A stretch of 64,000 nucleotides of DNA, taken from positions 62,001 through 126,000 of the forward strand of contig CAKSIJ010000001.1 in NCBI GenBank assembly GCA_934462715.1, given 5' to 3'. A model generated the notes under the pieces. That model was not told the origin of the DNA and did no database searches. It saw nothing but the letters and a program-made list of their open reading frames with translations. Positions 18,562 to 27,174 of this stretch are shown here, in pieces. Position 1 is the stretch's first letter. The number at the start of each line of letters is the position of its first letter. Source of the stretch: an uncultured Clostridia bacterium (GTDB taxonomy: Bacteria; Bacillota; Clostridia; UBA1381). The position numbers and the translations under genes were made by a program.

Positions 18562-20475
18562 TTATCTTTCCTCGGGCTTCCAATTTTCAAGCGTTTCGAT
18601 ATAATCTGCATTAACCTCCTTGAACGCTTTGTTTACTTCGTCCATGGTTTCCGCTGTAAGACCGTTCTTCTCAAAAGCGTTAACCATATCTTTGTAATAC
18701 TTTTCAAATTCCTCATCATTCTGCGATGTGAACACAAGCTTTACAGCTTCTTCAACAGAGGTTCTCGAATCCCAGAAGCCTTTTACTTTATCTACATACG
18801 GCGACCAGTTCCACAAATTAAAGTTAACCTTTAAATCGGGATAATTCTGCGGTGCTTCGACAGTTGAGTATCTCCATGCGTTTACATACTGATCTGCGCT
18901 TCTTTCTCCTCGTTTCATGTAAACAACCTTAGGATTGTATTTACTTGCAAATACTCTGAATTCATATGCTGCCGGCGGCCATGAATTAAAACCGTATTTA
19001 ACAAGAGCGTCATTGCCGTTATCGTAAACAAGATTCTGTTCCAGTCCCTCATCGGTGTATTTCATTGTTCCGTCAGCTTCAACTGTATATAATCCCGCTT
19101 TTTCCGGACCCCAGTATGAGAATTTCTGTCCGGCTTCGGAATAGAAGAAATCTATATATCTCAGCACCTGCTCCAGATCCTGTTCGGTCTTTATATTGTT
19201 TGTTTTGAAAATCGTCCATCTTACACCGTCGAATACTCTGTTTGATGTGTTCGGCTTAATAAATCTGCTATGATCTATAGGAACATCTATAAGAACCTTT
19301 CTGTATGAAAAATTCTTTCCTGCAGCCTTTAAGGCTTCATCTGTCGGGGGTATATCGTTGCCGTAGAATACCGCATATTCACCATTATTCTTTTTCTGGT
19401 CGAATGCGGCTTTATTATCAACCAAAGCTTCCTTTGCGGCAAGTCCGTCATTGATAAGCTCATTGTAAAATTTCATTTGCTTTTTAAACCAATCCTGATC
19501 GATTGTACGAACCATTTTCTTTGTTTTTACATCATAATATGAGAAATAGTTTGCCATTCCAAGCGGCGCACCCTCGATTCCGTTAAACTGCGTTAAAAGA
19601 TTCCAGTTGTCGCCGCCGTCATGCGTATAGAAAGGCCATACCTTTCTTCCGTTTTCGGTCAGTCCGAGAGCGTTTATTTTTTCAAGAAATTCTCTCAGCT
19701 CATCATATCCGCCGATTGTAACGTCGGTTAAATCTTCTTTTGAAAATTCGCCCTTATCTAAATACATCTGTTTTATCTCACTTTGAGATTTTGCGTTCGG
19801 ATACAAGGTTTTCAAAATATCATCTCTGACCCAGATCCACGCTCTTGTTTCTTCGGGTGTGATAAGATTCTGATAATCGCTCTCGCTGTAGCTGTCATTC
19901 ATATATTTTGCAGCACCGCCGGCAGCCTGCATCCAGTACCACATCTTACCGTCAACCTTCAAATCCTCATATGACTTTTTTGTATATTCGTCCGAATTTA
20001 CAAGCTTCATATAATTATCCATATATTTCGGAATATACTCTGTCAAGTCCCAAATCTTGTCGTTGTTGCCGAGTCTTGTCATGATATTAATGTCAAGATT
20101 ATATGCAACATCGGGCCATGTGTCGGTTGCGATTATCTTTGATATCTTGGCGTCGGTGCTTTCGCCGTTGTTGTCAAAGGACTTTTTTTCGTCCCATGAA
20201 ATACCGGTAACACGGGTCAGCTCGTCACGAACAACGGTATTCTGGGCTTTCTTTCCGATGCTTACGTGGTCGCCGTTGCTGAACCAGTATACAAGATTCA
20301 TCTTCTTGCCCTGCCAGTCCTCCATTTCATCAATCACGTTAACATTGTTTCCGTCAACGTTGATTTTTGACGAAAGACCCTCTCCTCCGTCCTCGGCTTT
20401 CTTTGTACAGCCGCCGATAGACGCTGTGCAAAGGCTTAATAAAAGCGCCGCTGCGATAATTCTTCTCTCTTTCAT
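18562..20475 (-). CDS. ABC sugar-importer solute-binding lipoprotein, LplA type (637 aa)
   Basis: The N-terminus is a lipoprotein signal with lipobox SIGGC and lipidated Cys at residue 23. The mature part is an extracytoplasmic solute-binding fold of the large LplA/YtcQ group, rich in aromatic residues (WYWMQAAGG, YEFRVFASKYNPK). At 637 aa it is long for a binding protein, as is usual for this group, which serves oligosaccharides. It should pass its ligand to the two permeases encoded just upstream. The site is AAGGGAG before ATG 20475. No ATPase gene accompanies it, so a shared MsmX-like ATPase is expected elsewhere. The ligand cannot be inferred from sequence. Confidence 0.93.
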   Translation of the reverse strand: MKERRIIAAALLLSLCTASIGGCTKKAEDGGEGLSSKINVDGNNVNVIDEMEDWQGKKMNLVYWFSNGDHVSIGKKAQNTVVRDELTRVTGISWDEKKSFDNNGESTDAKISKIIATDTWPDVAYNLDINIMTRLGNNDKIWDLTEYIPKYMDNYMKLVNSDEYTKKSYEDLKVDGKMWYWMQAAGGAAKYMNDSYSESDYQNLITPEETRAWIWVRDDILKTLYPNAKSQSEIKQMYLDKGEFSKEDLTDVTIGGYDELREFLEKINALGLTENGRKVWPFYTHDGGDNWNLLTQFNGIEGAPLGMANYFSYYDVKTKKMVRTIDQDWFKKQMKFYNELINDGLAAKEALVDNKAAFDQKKNNGEYAVFYGNDIPPTDEALKAAGKNFSYRKVLIDVPIDHSRFIKPNTSNRVFDGVRWTIFKTNNIKTEQDLEQVLRYIDFFYSEAGQKFSYWGPEKAGLYTVEADGTMKYTDEGLEQNLVYDNGNDALVKYGFNSWPPAAYEFRVFASKYNPKVVYMKRGERSADQYVNAWRYSTVEAPQNYPDLKVNFNLWNWSPYVDKVKGFWDSRTSVEEAVKLVFTSQNDEEFEKYYKDMVNAFEKNGLTAETMDEVNKAFKEVNADYIETLENWKPEER

Positions 20476-20544
20476 TGTTTTTTCTCCCTTCTTTTTTTGG
20501 CAAACACAGAACCTATGTTCCGAAATTGCCTGTATTTTTTTGTA

Positions 20545-21468
20545 TTATCCTTTAACCGATCCCAAAGTTATACCTTTTACAAAGTACTTTTGCAGGAACG
20601 GATATACACATATTATCGGCAGTGTTACAACTATTATCTGTGCCGACTGTACCGATTCCGTTGTTACCGTCATGCTCTTCATAAGCTGTTCCACGTTTTG
20701 ACCCGATTCGATTGCATTCTGCACAAGCGCAGTCATTCGCTCGGTTTCCTTTATCGTCTGCATAAGCTTGTATTGCAGAGTATAGAGAGTGCTGTCTGTT
20801 ATGTAATACATCGTTGTCGTCCAGTCATTCCATGCGCCTACCGCCGTCCATAAGGCTATTGTTGCAAGAATGGGCATTGAAAGAGGAATTATGAATTGAA
20901 GCAGTATTCTTCCCTCGCCGCTGCCGTCTATTCTCGCCGCTTCTATTATTTCGTCCGATATACTCGAAGAAATATAGGAACGGATAAGCATTACGTTATA
21001 AAACGAGAATATAGCCGGGAGTACATAAACCCAAAAGTTATTGAGCAAATGTATTTTGGAAAAAAGCACGTATTGTGGAATAAGTCCTCCCGATACAAAC
21101 ATCGGTATAAGAAAATATACATTTACGGCTTTCATTCCCCACAGATTTTTTCTTGAAAGTGTGTAGGCTGTCATAAACTGCACCAGTATGCCCGATACAA
21201 CAAGTATCAGGACCCGCATTATTGTTACAAATGCCGCCATATACATATCGCTGTCCTTTAAAAGCACCTTAAAATTCTCGGTTGTAAATATTCTCGGCAC
21301 AATTGTAATTCCGCCTCTCAAGCTGTCCGTTCCGTCATTGAACGCTTTTGCAAGAACGTTAAGATACGGAACTAATGTTATCAGAATTATAAAAATCATA
21401 AAGATAAAGTTAAAAATCGAAAAAACCGTATAGCCTTTACCTTCGTTTCTCATGTGATTTGATTTCAT
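20545..21468 (-). CDS. ABC sugar-importer permease, YtcP/LplC type (307 aa)
   Basis: About six membrane segments, beginning with FSIFNFIFMIFIILITLVPYL near the N-terminus. The EAA loop that contacts the ATPase is EAARIDGSGEGRI...PLSMPILA near residues 190-215. The C-terminus FVKGITLGSVKG is typical of this group. It pairs with the permease encoded 16 nt upstream and the lipoprotein downstream. The start ATG has a GGAGG site about 11 nt before it. Confidence 0.94.
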   Translation of the reverse strand: MKSNHMRNEGKGYTVFSIFNFIFMIFIILITLVPYLNVLAKAFNDGTDSLRGGITIVPRIFTTENFKVLLKDSDMYMAAFVTIMRVLILVVSGILVQFMTAYTLSRKNLWGMKAVNVYFLIPMFVSGGLIPQYVLFSKIHLLNNFWVYVLPAIFSFYNVMLIRSYISSSISDEIIEAARIDGSGEGRILLQFIIPLSMPILATIALWTAVGAWNDWTTTMYYITDSTLYTLQYKLMQTIKETERMTALVQNAIESGQNVEQLMKSMTVTTESVQSAQIIVVTLPIICVYPFLQKYFVKGITLGSVKG

Positions 21469-21484
21469 TTTATACTTTGCCTCC

Positions 21485-22429
21485 TTATATCAGCGAAACA
21501 TCATCGACACGCTTTGAAATATAGTTTGTTATCAGAACAAGAACAAGGCTTACAACGCCCTGAACAAATCCGAAAGCTGTCGATACCGAATAATTACCTC
21601 CTGTGATACCCTGTTTATATATAACCGTTGAAATAACTTCAAAATCTATGTACACATTCTGTAAGCCGTATATCAATTCAAAATCCGAGTTGAACAGCGA
21701 GCCGATTTTCAGAATAAACAGCATTATTATCGTGGTTGAAATTGACGGAATTGTTATATGTAGACATTGTCTGAATTTTCCTGCCCCATCAACGATTGCC
21801 GCCTCATAGAGCGATGAATCGACGCCGGATATTGCCGCAAGATATATTACCGAGCTCCAGCCCAGACCTTTCCAGTTTGACAAAATCAATATATTCGGAA
21901 CAAACAAATTCTGTTTTGTAAGAAACAGCTCTCTTACGGTATTTTCTCCGAAAAGCCATATACGCAGATCGTTCAGTATTCCGTACTCGCTGTATATAGA
22001 CACCGCCATACCGATAACGGCTATCGTTGACAAAAAATGCGGGAGATACGAAACTGTCTGTGTAAATTTTTTAAACTTGCCGTCATTGAGCTCATTCAGC
22101 ATAAGCGCAAAGATTATCGGAAGAGGAAAGCCGATTATTATTCCCAACAGGCTCAGCCATACCGTGTTTAAAATCGCTTTTGAAAATTCGGGAATAGTGA
22201 ATATCTTTATTATATTATCAAAGCCTACCCAGTCGCTTTTAAAACCTTTGAACATATCATAGTCCATAAATGACATGAGCAGCCCCGGGAGCGGACAGTA
22301 TGCAAAAATAAATACAAGAATTATTCCCGGAACGAGAAAAAGATAAAGCATTTTATTTTTCTTAATGCACGTCAGCGCCGATTCGCGCTTTTCGCAATTA
22401 TGTGTTTTTACTTTTCTTGGAGCAAACAT
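21485..22429 (-). CDS. ABC sugar-importer permease, LplB type (314 aa)
   Basis: Membrane segments start at about residue 28 (MLYLFLVPGIILVFIFAYCPLPG). The EAA loop EAAIVDGAGKFRQ...TIPSI sits near residues 210-230, as in LplB/MalF-type partners. It is the first importer gene of locus 1. Its weak AGAAGG ribosome binding site lies inside the 3' arm of a 13-bp inverted repeat (22432-22500), so translation or transcription entering this gene may be controlled by that structure. Confidence 0.94.
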   Translation of the reverse strand: MFAPRKVKTHNCEKRESALTCIKKNKMLYLFLVPGIILVFIFAYCPLPGLLMSFMDYDMFKGFKSDWVGFDNIIKIFTIPEFSKAILNTVWLSLLGIIIGFPLPIIFALMLNELNDGKFKKFTQTVSYLPHFLSTIAVIGMAVSIYSEYGILNDLRIWLFGENTVRELFLTKQNLFVPNILILSNWKGLGWSSVIYLAAISGVDSSLYEAAIVDGAGKFRQCLHITIPSISTTIIMLFILKIGSLFNSDFELIYGLQNVYIDFEVISTVIYKQGITGGNYSVSTAFGFVQGVVSLVLVLITNYISKRVDDVSLI

Positions 22430-22431
22430 AA

Positions 22432-22500
22432 AAATTGACCTTCTTTACTGATTATTGAGAACTTAACTGTTCTACTGTAATTGTAACAGAAGGTCAATTT
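22432..22500 (-). promoter_or_regulatory. Inverted repeat overlapping the ribosome binding site of the LplB-type gene
   Basis: Perfect 13-bp arms AAATTGACCTTCT (22432-22444, plus strand) and AGAAGGTCAATTT (22488-22500) are separated by 43 nt. The spacer contains a second palindrome, AGAAC/GTTCT, at 22458-22473. Read on the minus strand, the 3' arm ends in a run of U just before ATG 22429 and contains the AGAAGG site. The structure could act as a terminator for the upstream regulator genes, as an attenuator, or as a block on translation of the permease gene. Confidence 0.6.
22469..22497 (-). promoter_or_regulatory. Candidate promoter for locus 1 importer
   Basis: TTGACC (22492-22497) and TAGAAC (22469-22474) are spaced by 17 nt. 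The -10 overlaps the AGAAC/GTTCT palindrome, a plausible operator. The -10 match is weak, so this is tentative. Confidence 0.35.
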
Positions 22501-22537
22501 AAAGTTAATGACTTTTTTATTAAAAATCTTGACGTTT

Positions 22538-24280
22538 TTATTCCACAGGCAGAAGAATCTCAATTTCGGTATATTCTCCGTATTTTGAATTAACCGATAT
22601 ACCGTATTCTTCCCCGCATATGAGTTTAATCCGTTCATTCACATTAGCCATTCCCACGCCGCTTTTTTCAGTATTATCGCTTAATATATTATCAGCAGTA
22701 CCGGTATCCATGCCAACGCCGTTATCATAAACGGAAATTTTTAGATTATTGTTTTCTTTTATAATGGATATATCAATTCTCGGGTCAAAATCCGCATCAC
22801 GCATTTTGGGCGCAACGCCGTGCATAACGGCGTTTTCAAGCAGTGGCTGAATAATCATTGACGGAATTAGTGCGTCCTCGATTTGTGCGTCTGCGTATAT
22901 ATTAAATTTGATTCTGCCGTTATATCTTAATAACAACAATCTTGCAAAACTGTCCAAAAGCTTCATTTCTTCTTTTATAACAATTTTACTTGAATTTGAA
23001 GAAAAAACGCTTTTTAAAATCCGATTAATATCAAGTATCGCCTGCGATACTTCGGTATCGTTGTGCTTCATTGCCACTATTCTGATTGAAGCAAGCGTAT
23101 TGTGCAGAAAATGAGGATTAATCTGATAGTGCAGCGCACGTATATCCGATTCCTTTTTCTGCTGTTCCTTTTCCTTTACCTCATCGATCATATCGGATAT
23201 TTTGTCAAGCATTCTGTTGTATCCGTTCATAATGTCGGCTATTTCATCGCTGCCGCGTGCCTGTACTTTTTTATCGAGATTACTCCATGACATATTTCTC
23301 ATTCGCTCCGCCAAAACCGCTATCGGATTTGTTATTGTCTTTACAATTGTGACGTAAATAAACAGCGCAACAGCAGTGAGCGTCAATATGAGTATGACAA
23401 TCATTCTGCGCATATCGTTTATCTTTTCGTAGAGAACATCATTATCGTAAATTTTCAGGTACCTGAAATTTGTAAGGCTTGAAGCGTAATGAGCAACAGA
23501 AACATTTTTCTTTGAGAGCATATCGGTTTTCATAACACCCTCATTTGCAGTGAACAGCGTTTCTATAAGCGACATATCCTCATTGAAAAGCTCAATATAC
23601 TTTTCCTGCCCTATTCCCGAGAGCATCATTCCGTTGCTGTCGAACATAAGAAGCGAATCGCCTCCGACATCTCCGAATGCGTCGCTGAATATATTGTTTT
23701 TGACATAGATATAAATCTGAGCAAGCTGCTCATAACCGCTGTCGCTGTTCTTGCAGTTATATGTAGTGACCGCCATTATGATATTTTCGTCAAAACCCTG
23801 AGTTTTCAGAAATGAGTTTCCGAACCACGTAAACATACCGGGTCTTTCGTCAATATGCCCATAGATAATTTGCAGCCGAATAGCGTCAATTGAATTAATA
23901 TTGACGTTATATGTATATGCATTGCCGGATTTTGTCACACAGGCTATGCCAAATATATCCTTATTATCAATCGTGCAGTTTTTTATCTGAGAAGAAAAAA
24001 GCTCATAATCGAGATTATCATCTATGAGGATTTTTTGAATATCGGTGTTTGCACATATACTTTCAATACTTTTTTTGATATTTCCGTACCGTTCATATAT
24101 AGTCTGATCAATAATTTTCAGCTGACTTACAGACGTCTGATCTACGTTTTCAGTCATCTGTTCAAGTGCAACCGTACTGACGTACGATATGCTCACAACT
24201 ATGGGAATGATCGATATGAAAATGAAAAGTATCAGAAATTTATTTTGCAGACTGCTCTTTGCTCTTATAAATTTTTTCAA
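22538..24280 (-). CDS. Sensor histidine kinase, YesM type (580 aa, TTG start)
   Basis: I chose the TTG at 24280 because GGAGGTGAG lies just before it and directly follows the stop of the regulator gene; the ATG at 24319 would overlap that gene and lacks a site. Counting from the TTG start, there are membrane segments near residues 13-38 and 293-315 flanking an extracellular sensor region, a HAMP segment (TNPIAVLAERM), the His-kinase box INPHFLHNTL with H at about 390, and ATP-binding motifs PLLENAVMHG, DNGVGMD and GVGMANVNERI. YesM-type kinases sense extracellular sugars and phosphorylate an AraC-type regulator, here the gene upstream. Stop and ribosome binding site overlap, so the two are translationally coupled. 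Confidence 0.94.
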   Translation of the reverse strand: MKKFIRAKSSLQNKFLILFIFISIIPIVVSISYVSTVALEQMTENVDQTSVSQLKIIDQTIYERYGNIKKSIESICANTDIQKILIDDNLDYELFSSQIKNCTIDNKDIFGIACVTKSGNAYTYNVNINSIDAIRLQIIYGHIDERPGMFTWFGNSFLKTQGFDENIIMAVTTYNCKNSDSGYEQLAQIYIYVKNNIFSDAFGDVGGDSLLMFDSNGMMLSGIGQEKYIELFNEDMSLIETLFTANEGVMKTDMLSKKNVSVAHYASSLTNFRYLKIYDNDVLYEKINDMRRMIVILILTLTAVALFIYVTIVKTITNPIAVLAERMRNMSWSNLDKKVQARGSDEIADIMNGYNRMLDKISDMIDEVKEKEQQKKESDIRALHYQINPHFLHNTLASIRIVAMKHNDTEVSQAILDINRILKSVFSSNSSKIVIKEEMKLLDSFARLLLLRYNGRIKFNIYADAQIEDALIPSMIIQPLLENAVMHGVAPKMRDADFDPRIDISIIKENNNLKISVYDNGVGMDTGTADNILSDNTEKSGVGMANVNERIKLICGEEYGISVNSKYGEYTEIEILLPVE

Positions 24281-24291
24281 TTCCTCACCTC

Positions 24292-25818
24292 CTACGGTCT
24301 TTCTATTTCTTTTGGCCATTTTTTGAAGTATGCGTAAAATACACGGCTGAAGTTTTCGTAATTGGCATATCCGACCATTTCGGCAATCTCATACAGCATA
24401 TATTCACTGCTTACAATCAGTCTCATCGCCTCGTTCATTCTTACCTCGATTATATACTTTTTAAGACCGACACCGGTTTTTCTTTTAAATTCGCGGCTTA
24501 ATTTCTGATAACCGACGTTAAATTTTTCTGATATATATTCCAATGAAATCTTTTTATAGTAATTATCGTCAATATATTTTTTAACCCGAGGTATTAATGC
24601 CACATTTTCGTTTTCCACCTCAGAAAGCTTGTATAATTCCTGTTTAATCAGACTTTTCAGTTCATTAAGCGTTCCGACGCTCATTATCTTTTTGTATTTG
24701 CTTCTTATTGTGTTTTCAAACATCAGCTGTTTCTGCATTTTGTTAATTTCAAGACAGCACATATCGCAAAATTCAAGAAGCTCTCCAAGCTGTCCGGCAA
24801 ATACATCGGCATTCATGCAGTCGTCGATAAGAGTAACCGCAGTATTAATATCGTATTTGTTAATCACTGATGAAAAAGACAGTATCAGCTCCTCCACATT
24901 TACTTTATTTGCGGTTTTATTCTTAATGTCATTATAATTTAACGGTTCACCGTGTCCGTAAACAAAGGTATAATCGACTGCACATTTTGCATTGTCATAC
25001 AGCTTTTTCAGCTCCCGTCCGGAATCCTCAAAGCCGCACCAGCCGCTGCAGGCTGAAAACCCAAACACGTTCTCGATGTTTCTGCACATACTTTTTACAA
25101 TTTCCCGTGTTCTTTTATCCGAGTTGCTTTCCTTTGCGTCCGATATAATAACAGCAAACTCATCTTCTTTCATTAATGTGACCTCTCCCGTATGCTCATT
25201 TTCCAGCAACTCCTCCATGACATTCAGCAATCCGTATTTTAAAAGCTCGTCCTCCATGTTCCAGTCGTCTTTTAATACCGTTGCATAGTCCAAAAGCTTT
25301 ATCACGGCTACAGAAAGATTTTTTTCCTTAATTCTCAGGCTGATGTCACAGTCCGATATTTTTTCCGTACCGACAATAAAAGCCTTGATTCTATCCCTTT
25401 TGTACTTCATTCTTTTCGCTTCGTCCAAATTCTTTTTTTCAAAAGCTATACTGTTTATCAGCTTGACAAACACTCTGTTTATCGTTTCCTCATCAAGCTC
25501 GGCTTTTAAAATGTAGTCCGTTATTCCCAGCTTAAACGCTTCTTTCACTATATGAAATTCGCTGTAACTGCTTAAAATCACAATTTTGCAGTCAATGCCC
25601 TCGCTTATGATATTCTTTATCATTGTCAGCCCGTCCATTTTGGGCATTTTGATGTCGGTGATGACTATATCGGGGCAGAGCTCTCTGATTACGGCAAGCC
25701 CGTCTGCGCCGTTATCCGAAACGGCTTCGATCTTAATATTAATTTTGCTCCAGTCAATATAGTTGGTCAGATAATCTGCCATGTAAGGCTCGTCCTCAAC
25801 GATTACTAATCTAATCAA
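24292..25818 (-). CDS. Response regulator with AraC-type DNA-binding domain, YesN type (508 aa, TTG start)
   Basis: An N-terminal receiver domain (1-118) has acidic residues E8/D9, phospho-acceptor D55 (VITDIKMPKMDG) and the conserved Lys in YILKAE. The middle region (about 130-400) is of the kind found in YesN proteins. The C-terminal 100 residues are a double helix-turn-helix of AraC type (ISLEYISEKFNVGYQKLSREFKR...YANYENFSRVF). The start is TTG with GGGAGGAG 7 nt upstream. A good promoter lies at 25882-25910. The kinase partner is encoded immediately downstream, and the importer and surface genes that follow are the likely regulon. Confidence 0.94.
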   Translation of the reverse strand: MIRLVIVEDEPYMADYLTNYIDWSKINIKIEAVSDNGADGLAVIRELCPDIVITDIKMPKMDGLTMIKNIISEGIDCKIVILSSYSEFHIVKEAFKLGITDYILKAELDEETINRVFVKLINSIAFEKKNLDEAKRMKYKRDRIKAFIVGTEKISDCDISLRIKEKNLSVAVIKLLDYATVLKDDWNMEDELLKYGLLNVMEELLENEHTGEVTLMKEDEFAVIISDAKESNSDKRTREIVKSMCRNIENVFGFSACSGWCGFEDSGRELKKLYDNAKCAVDYTFVYGHGEPLNYNDIKNKTANKVNVEELILSFSSVINKYDINTAVTLIDDCMNADVFAGQLGELLEFCDMCCLEINKMQKQLMFENTIRSKYKKIMSVGTLNELKSLIKQELYKLSEVENENVALIPRVKKYIDDNYYKKISLEYISEKFNVGYQKLSREFKRKTGVGLKKYIIEVRMNEAMRLIVSSEYMLYEIAEMVGYANYENFSRVFYAYFKKWPKEIERP

Positions 25819-25881
25819 AGTATCTCCTCCCGTAAGCTTGTTCTTTTATGAGTGCCTGCAATATATATGTACCGTATATTT

Positions 25882-25910
25882 ATTATATCACAGCGATTTG
25901 CATTTATCAA
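25882..25910 (-). promoter_or_regulatory. Sigma-A promoter of locus 1 regulator genes
   Basis: TTGATA (25905-25910) and TATAAT (25882-25887) on the minus strand, 17-nt spacer, about 65 nt upstream of the TTG start at 25818. Confidence 0.75.
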
Positions 25911-26324
25911 CAGCATTTATTTTCATTTTTATAACCATATCTTTCCGTGCCGTAAGGCACAAAACCGAAGTCTGAAAGAAAATCGTTCAGAGCACTGCTT
26001 TGCAGCGAGTGGTGCTGCATTATTATACCGCCCCGAGCAAAAAGTAGTTCTATGGGCGATTTAATTCAGTCTTTTACCGAATGTAAATTGTTCATAAAAA
26101 CAGCGTCGTATGCCGACCCGCAGTTTTTTCGCAAACTTATTTTATATCATTTTATCAAAATTGCTTGCATTTGTGTATGACTTTTTTATCATTATTCTTG
26201 ACCGTTTTCAAAAAAAACAGCTCCGAACCCCTGTCAACGCGGAATCTGAAGCAGCTTTGTATCTTTGTTAAAATATTTTTTTTGTTATAATTTATATTTT
26301 TTGAAATTTTTTTGTGTTTTTTGC
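25911..26324. other. Gap without a convincing gene
   Basis: This stretch between the regulator promoter and the tRNA promoter is AT-rich. It contains short hairpins (GTGCC-GTAA-GGCAC near 25948; AGCAC...GTGCT near 25991-26015) and one short minus-strand frame (25907-26020, 37 codons) with a poor ribosome binding site. I see no supported gene. Confidence 0.5.
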
Positions 26325-26353
26325 TTGATATTTTTTTGTAAGTGTGATATAAT
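26325..26353 (+). promoter_or_regulatory. Promoter of tRNA-Arg
   Basis: TTGATA (26325-26330) and TATAAT (26348-26353) with a 17-nt spacer, ending 36 nt before the tRNA. Confidence 0.8.
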
Positions 26354-26389
26354 TAAATAGTTGTTTTGAGATTAATTTATAGTCACTGT

Positions 26390-26466
26390 GTCCCAGTACC
26401 TCAGTTGGATAGAGGGTTCGCCTCCTAAGCGAAACGCCGTAGGTTCAAATCCTATCTGGGACGCCA
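26390..26466 (+). tRNA. tRNA-Arg (anticodon CCT)
   Basis: Acceptor arms GTCCCAG and CTGGGAC pair perfectly. The anticodon stem TTCGC/GCGAA closes the loop CTCCTAA, giving anticodon CCT for AGG codons. A T-arm with GGTTCAAATCC is present and CCA is encoded. It has its own promoter and terminator and stands alone between the two loci; tRNA genes are common insertion sites, but no att duplication is visible here. Confidence 0.96.
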
Positions 26467-26468
26467 CA

Positions 26469-26502
26469 AATCGGCAAGCGTTTTTATGCTTGCTGATTTT
26501 TT
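26469..26502 (+). terminator. Intrinsic terminator of tRNA-Arg
   Basis: Arms AATCGGCAAGC (26469-26479) and GCTTGCTGATT (26488-26498) form a stem that is followed by a T run. The convergent small gene ends inside the T run. Confidence 0.85.
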
Positions 26503-26755
26503 AATATGCTTTAATCATTGCAGCATTGTTCCCGAATGTTGTTCCAAAAAGTAAGCCGAAGCACATTCCGAAACTAACTCCGTCCGCACCGCAGCTGCCG
26601 TCCTGCTTTTTTTCTTTCTTTTTAATTCTTGCGAAACGAACAATCAAAATCACCGCCGCCAAGCATATTGCCGTCCAACAGGGTGCGGCCGTGTGAAAAT
26701 AATGTGAAATTATATTCGCTGCAACACGAATAAAGTTCAAAACAGCGTGCCTCAT
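26501..26755 (-). CDS. Small membrane protein of unknown function (84 aa)
   Basis: One strong membrane segment (about 24-43, CWTAICLAAVILIVRFARI) is followed by a basic patch KKKEKKQ and a Gly-rich tail with GxxFGxxFG-like spacing (GVSFGMCFGLLFGTTFG) that could be a second, glycine-zipper membrane helix. The ATG at 26755 has GAGGTGAG about 8 nt upstream, which supports real translation. The stop lies within the tRNA terminator. I do not recognise a family. Confidence 0.6.
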   Translation of the reverse strand: MRHAVLNFIRVAANIISHYFHTAAPCWTAICLAAVILIVRFARIKKKEKKQDGSCGADGVSFGMCFGLLFGTTFGNNAAMIKAY

Positions 26756-26804
26756 TTATGCTCACCTCAAATAAAATTAATTTTGCAGTTTATTTATTAC
26801 AGTT

Positions 26805-27086
26805 TTATTCACCGTTATTTTTTCGGTATACCTCAAAAAATTGCCGAATCTGTTGTATTAAGCAGTTGATAATACCGACAAAAAAATTCATAACATTGGT
26901 ATAGTTCTGCTTTGTTTGAACCTTAGCAAGACCCGGATTTCGGAACTGCTCAATTGTCAGCATTTTTCTGACCTTTGAAATCTGCGGTTCATGTATAATA
27001 TAACGAATTTGTCCGATTATCATCTGTGTTAGTGTATCAATATTCAAATCTTTTTCATCATTAAAAGATGAGAAGATTTGCGATTT
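26805..27086 (-). pseudogene. TetR-family regulator fragment (C-terminal ligand domain only)
   Basis: The open frame encodes about 90 residues resembling the C-terminal helices of TetR/AcrR regulators (blocks HEPQISKVRKMLTIEQFRN and PGLAKVQTKQNYTNVM). The DNA-binding N-terminal third is missing: an in-frame TAA stands at 27087-27089, and upstream is a terminator. No ribosome binding site precedes a plausible start. Remnant of a deleted regulator. Confidence 0.65.
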
Positions 27087-27101
27087 TTATATAAAATGAC
27101 G

Positions 27102-27130
27102 AAGCCGTCGGGATATTATCCCAACGGCTT
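27102..27130 (-). terminator. Terminator downstream of the TIM-barrel glycosidase gene
   Basis: Arms AAGCCGTCGGGATA and TATCCCAACGGCTT pair over 14 bp with one wobble. It lies 45 nt after the stop at 27175 and is followed on the minus strand by a T-rich stretch. Confidence 0.75.
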
Positions 27131-27174
27131 TAACGCATTTAACAGCATATTAAAGGTATCATAATACAATTTTC

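Noticed and set aside
20509..20520. GAAC-CTAT-GTTC palindrome upstream of the locus 1 lipoprotein gene
   Set aside because: Short; similar to the AGAAC/GTTCT palindrome at 22458-22473 but too weak to claim as a shared operator.
26390..26466. tRNA-Arg as an integration site for a mobile island
   Set aside because: No duplicated tRNA 3' end, integrase or transposase was found in the window.
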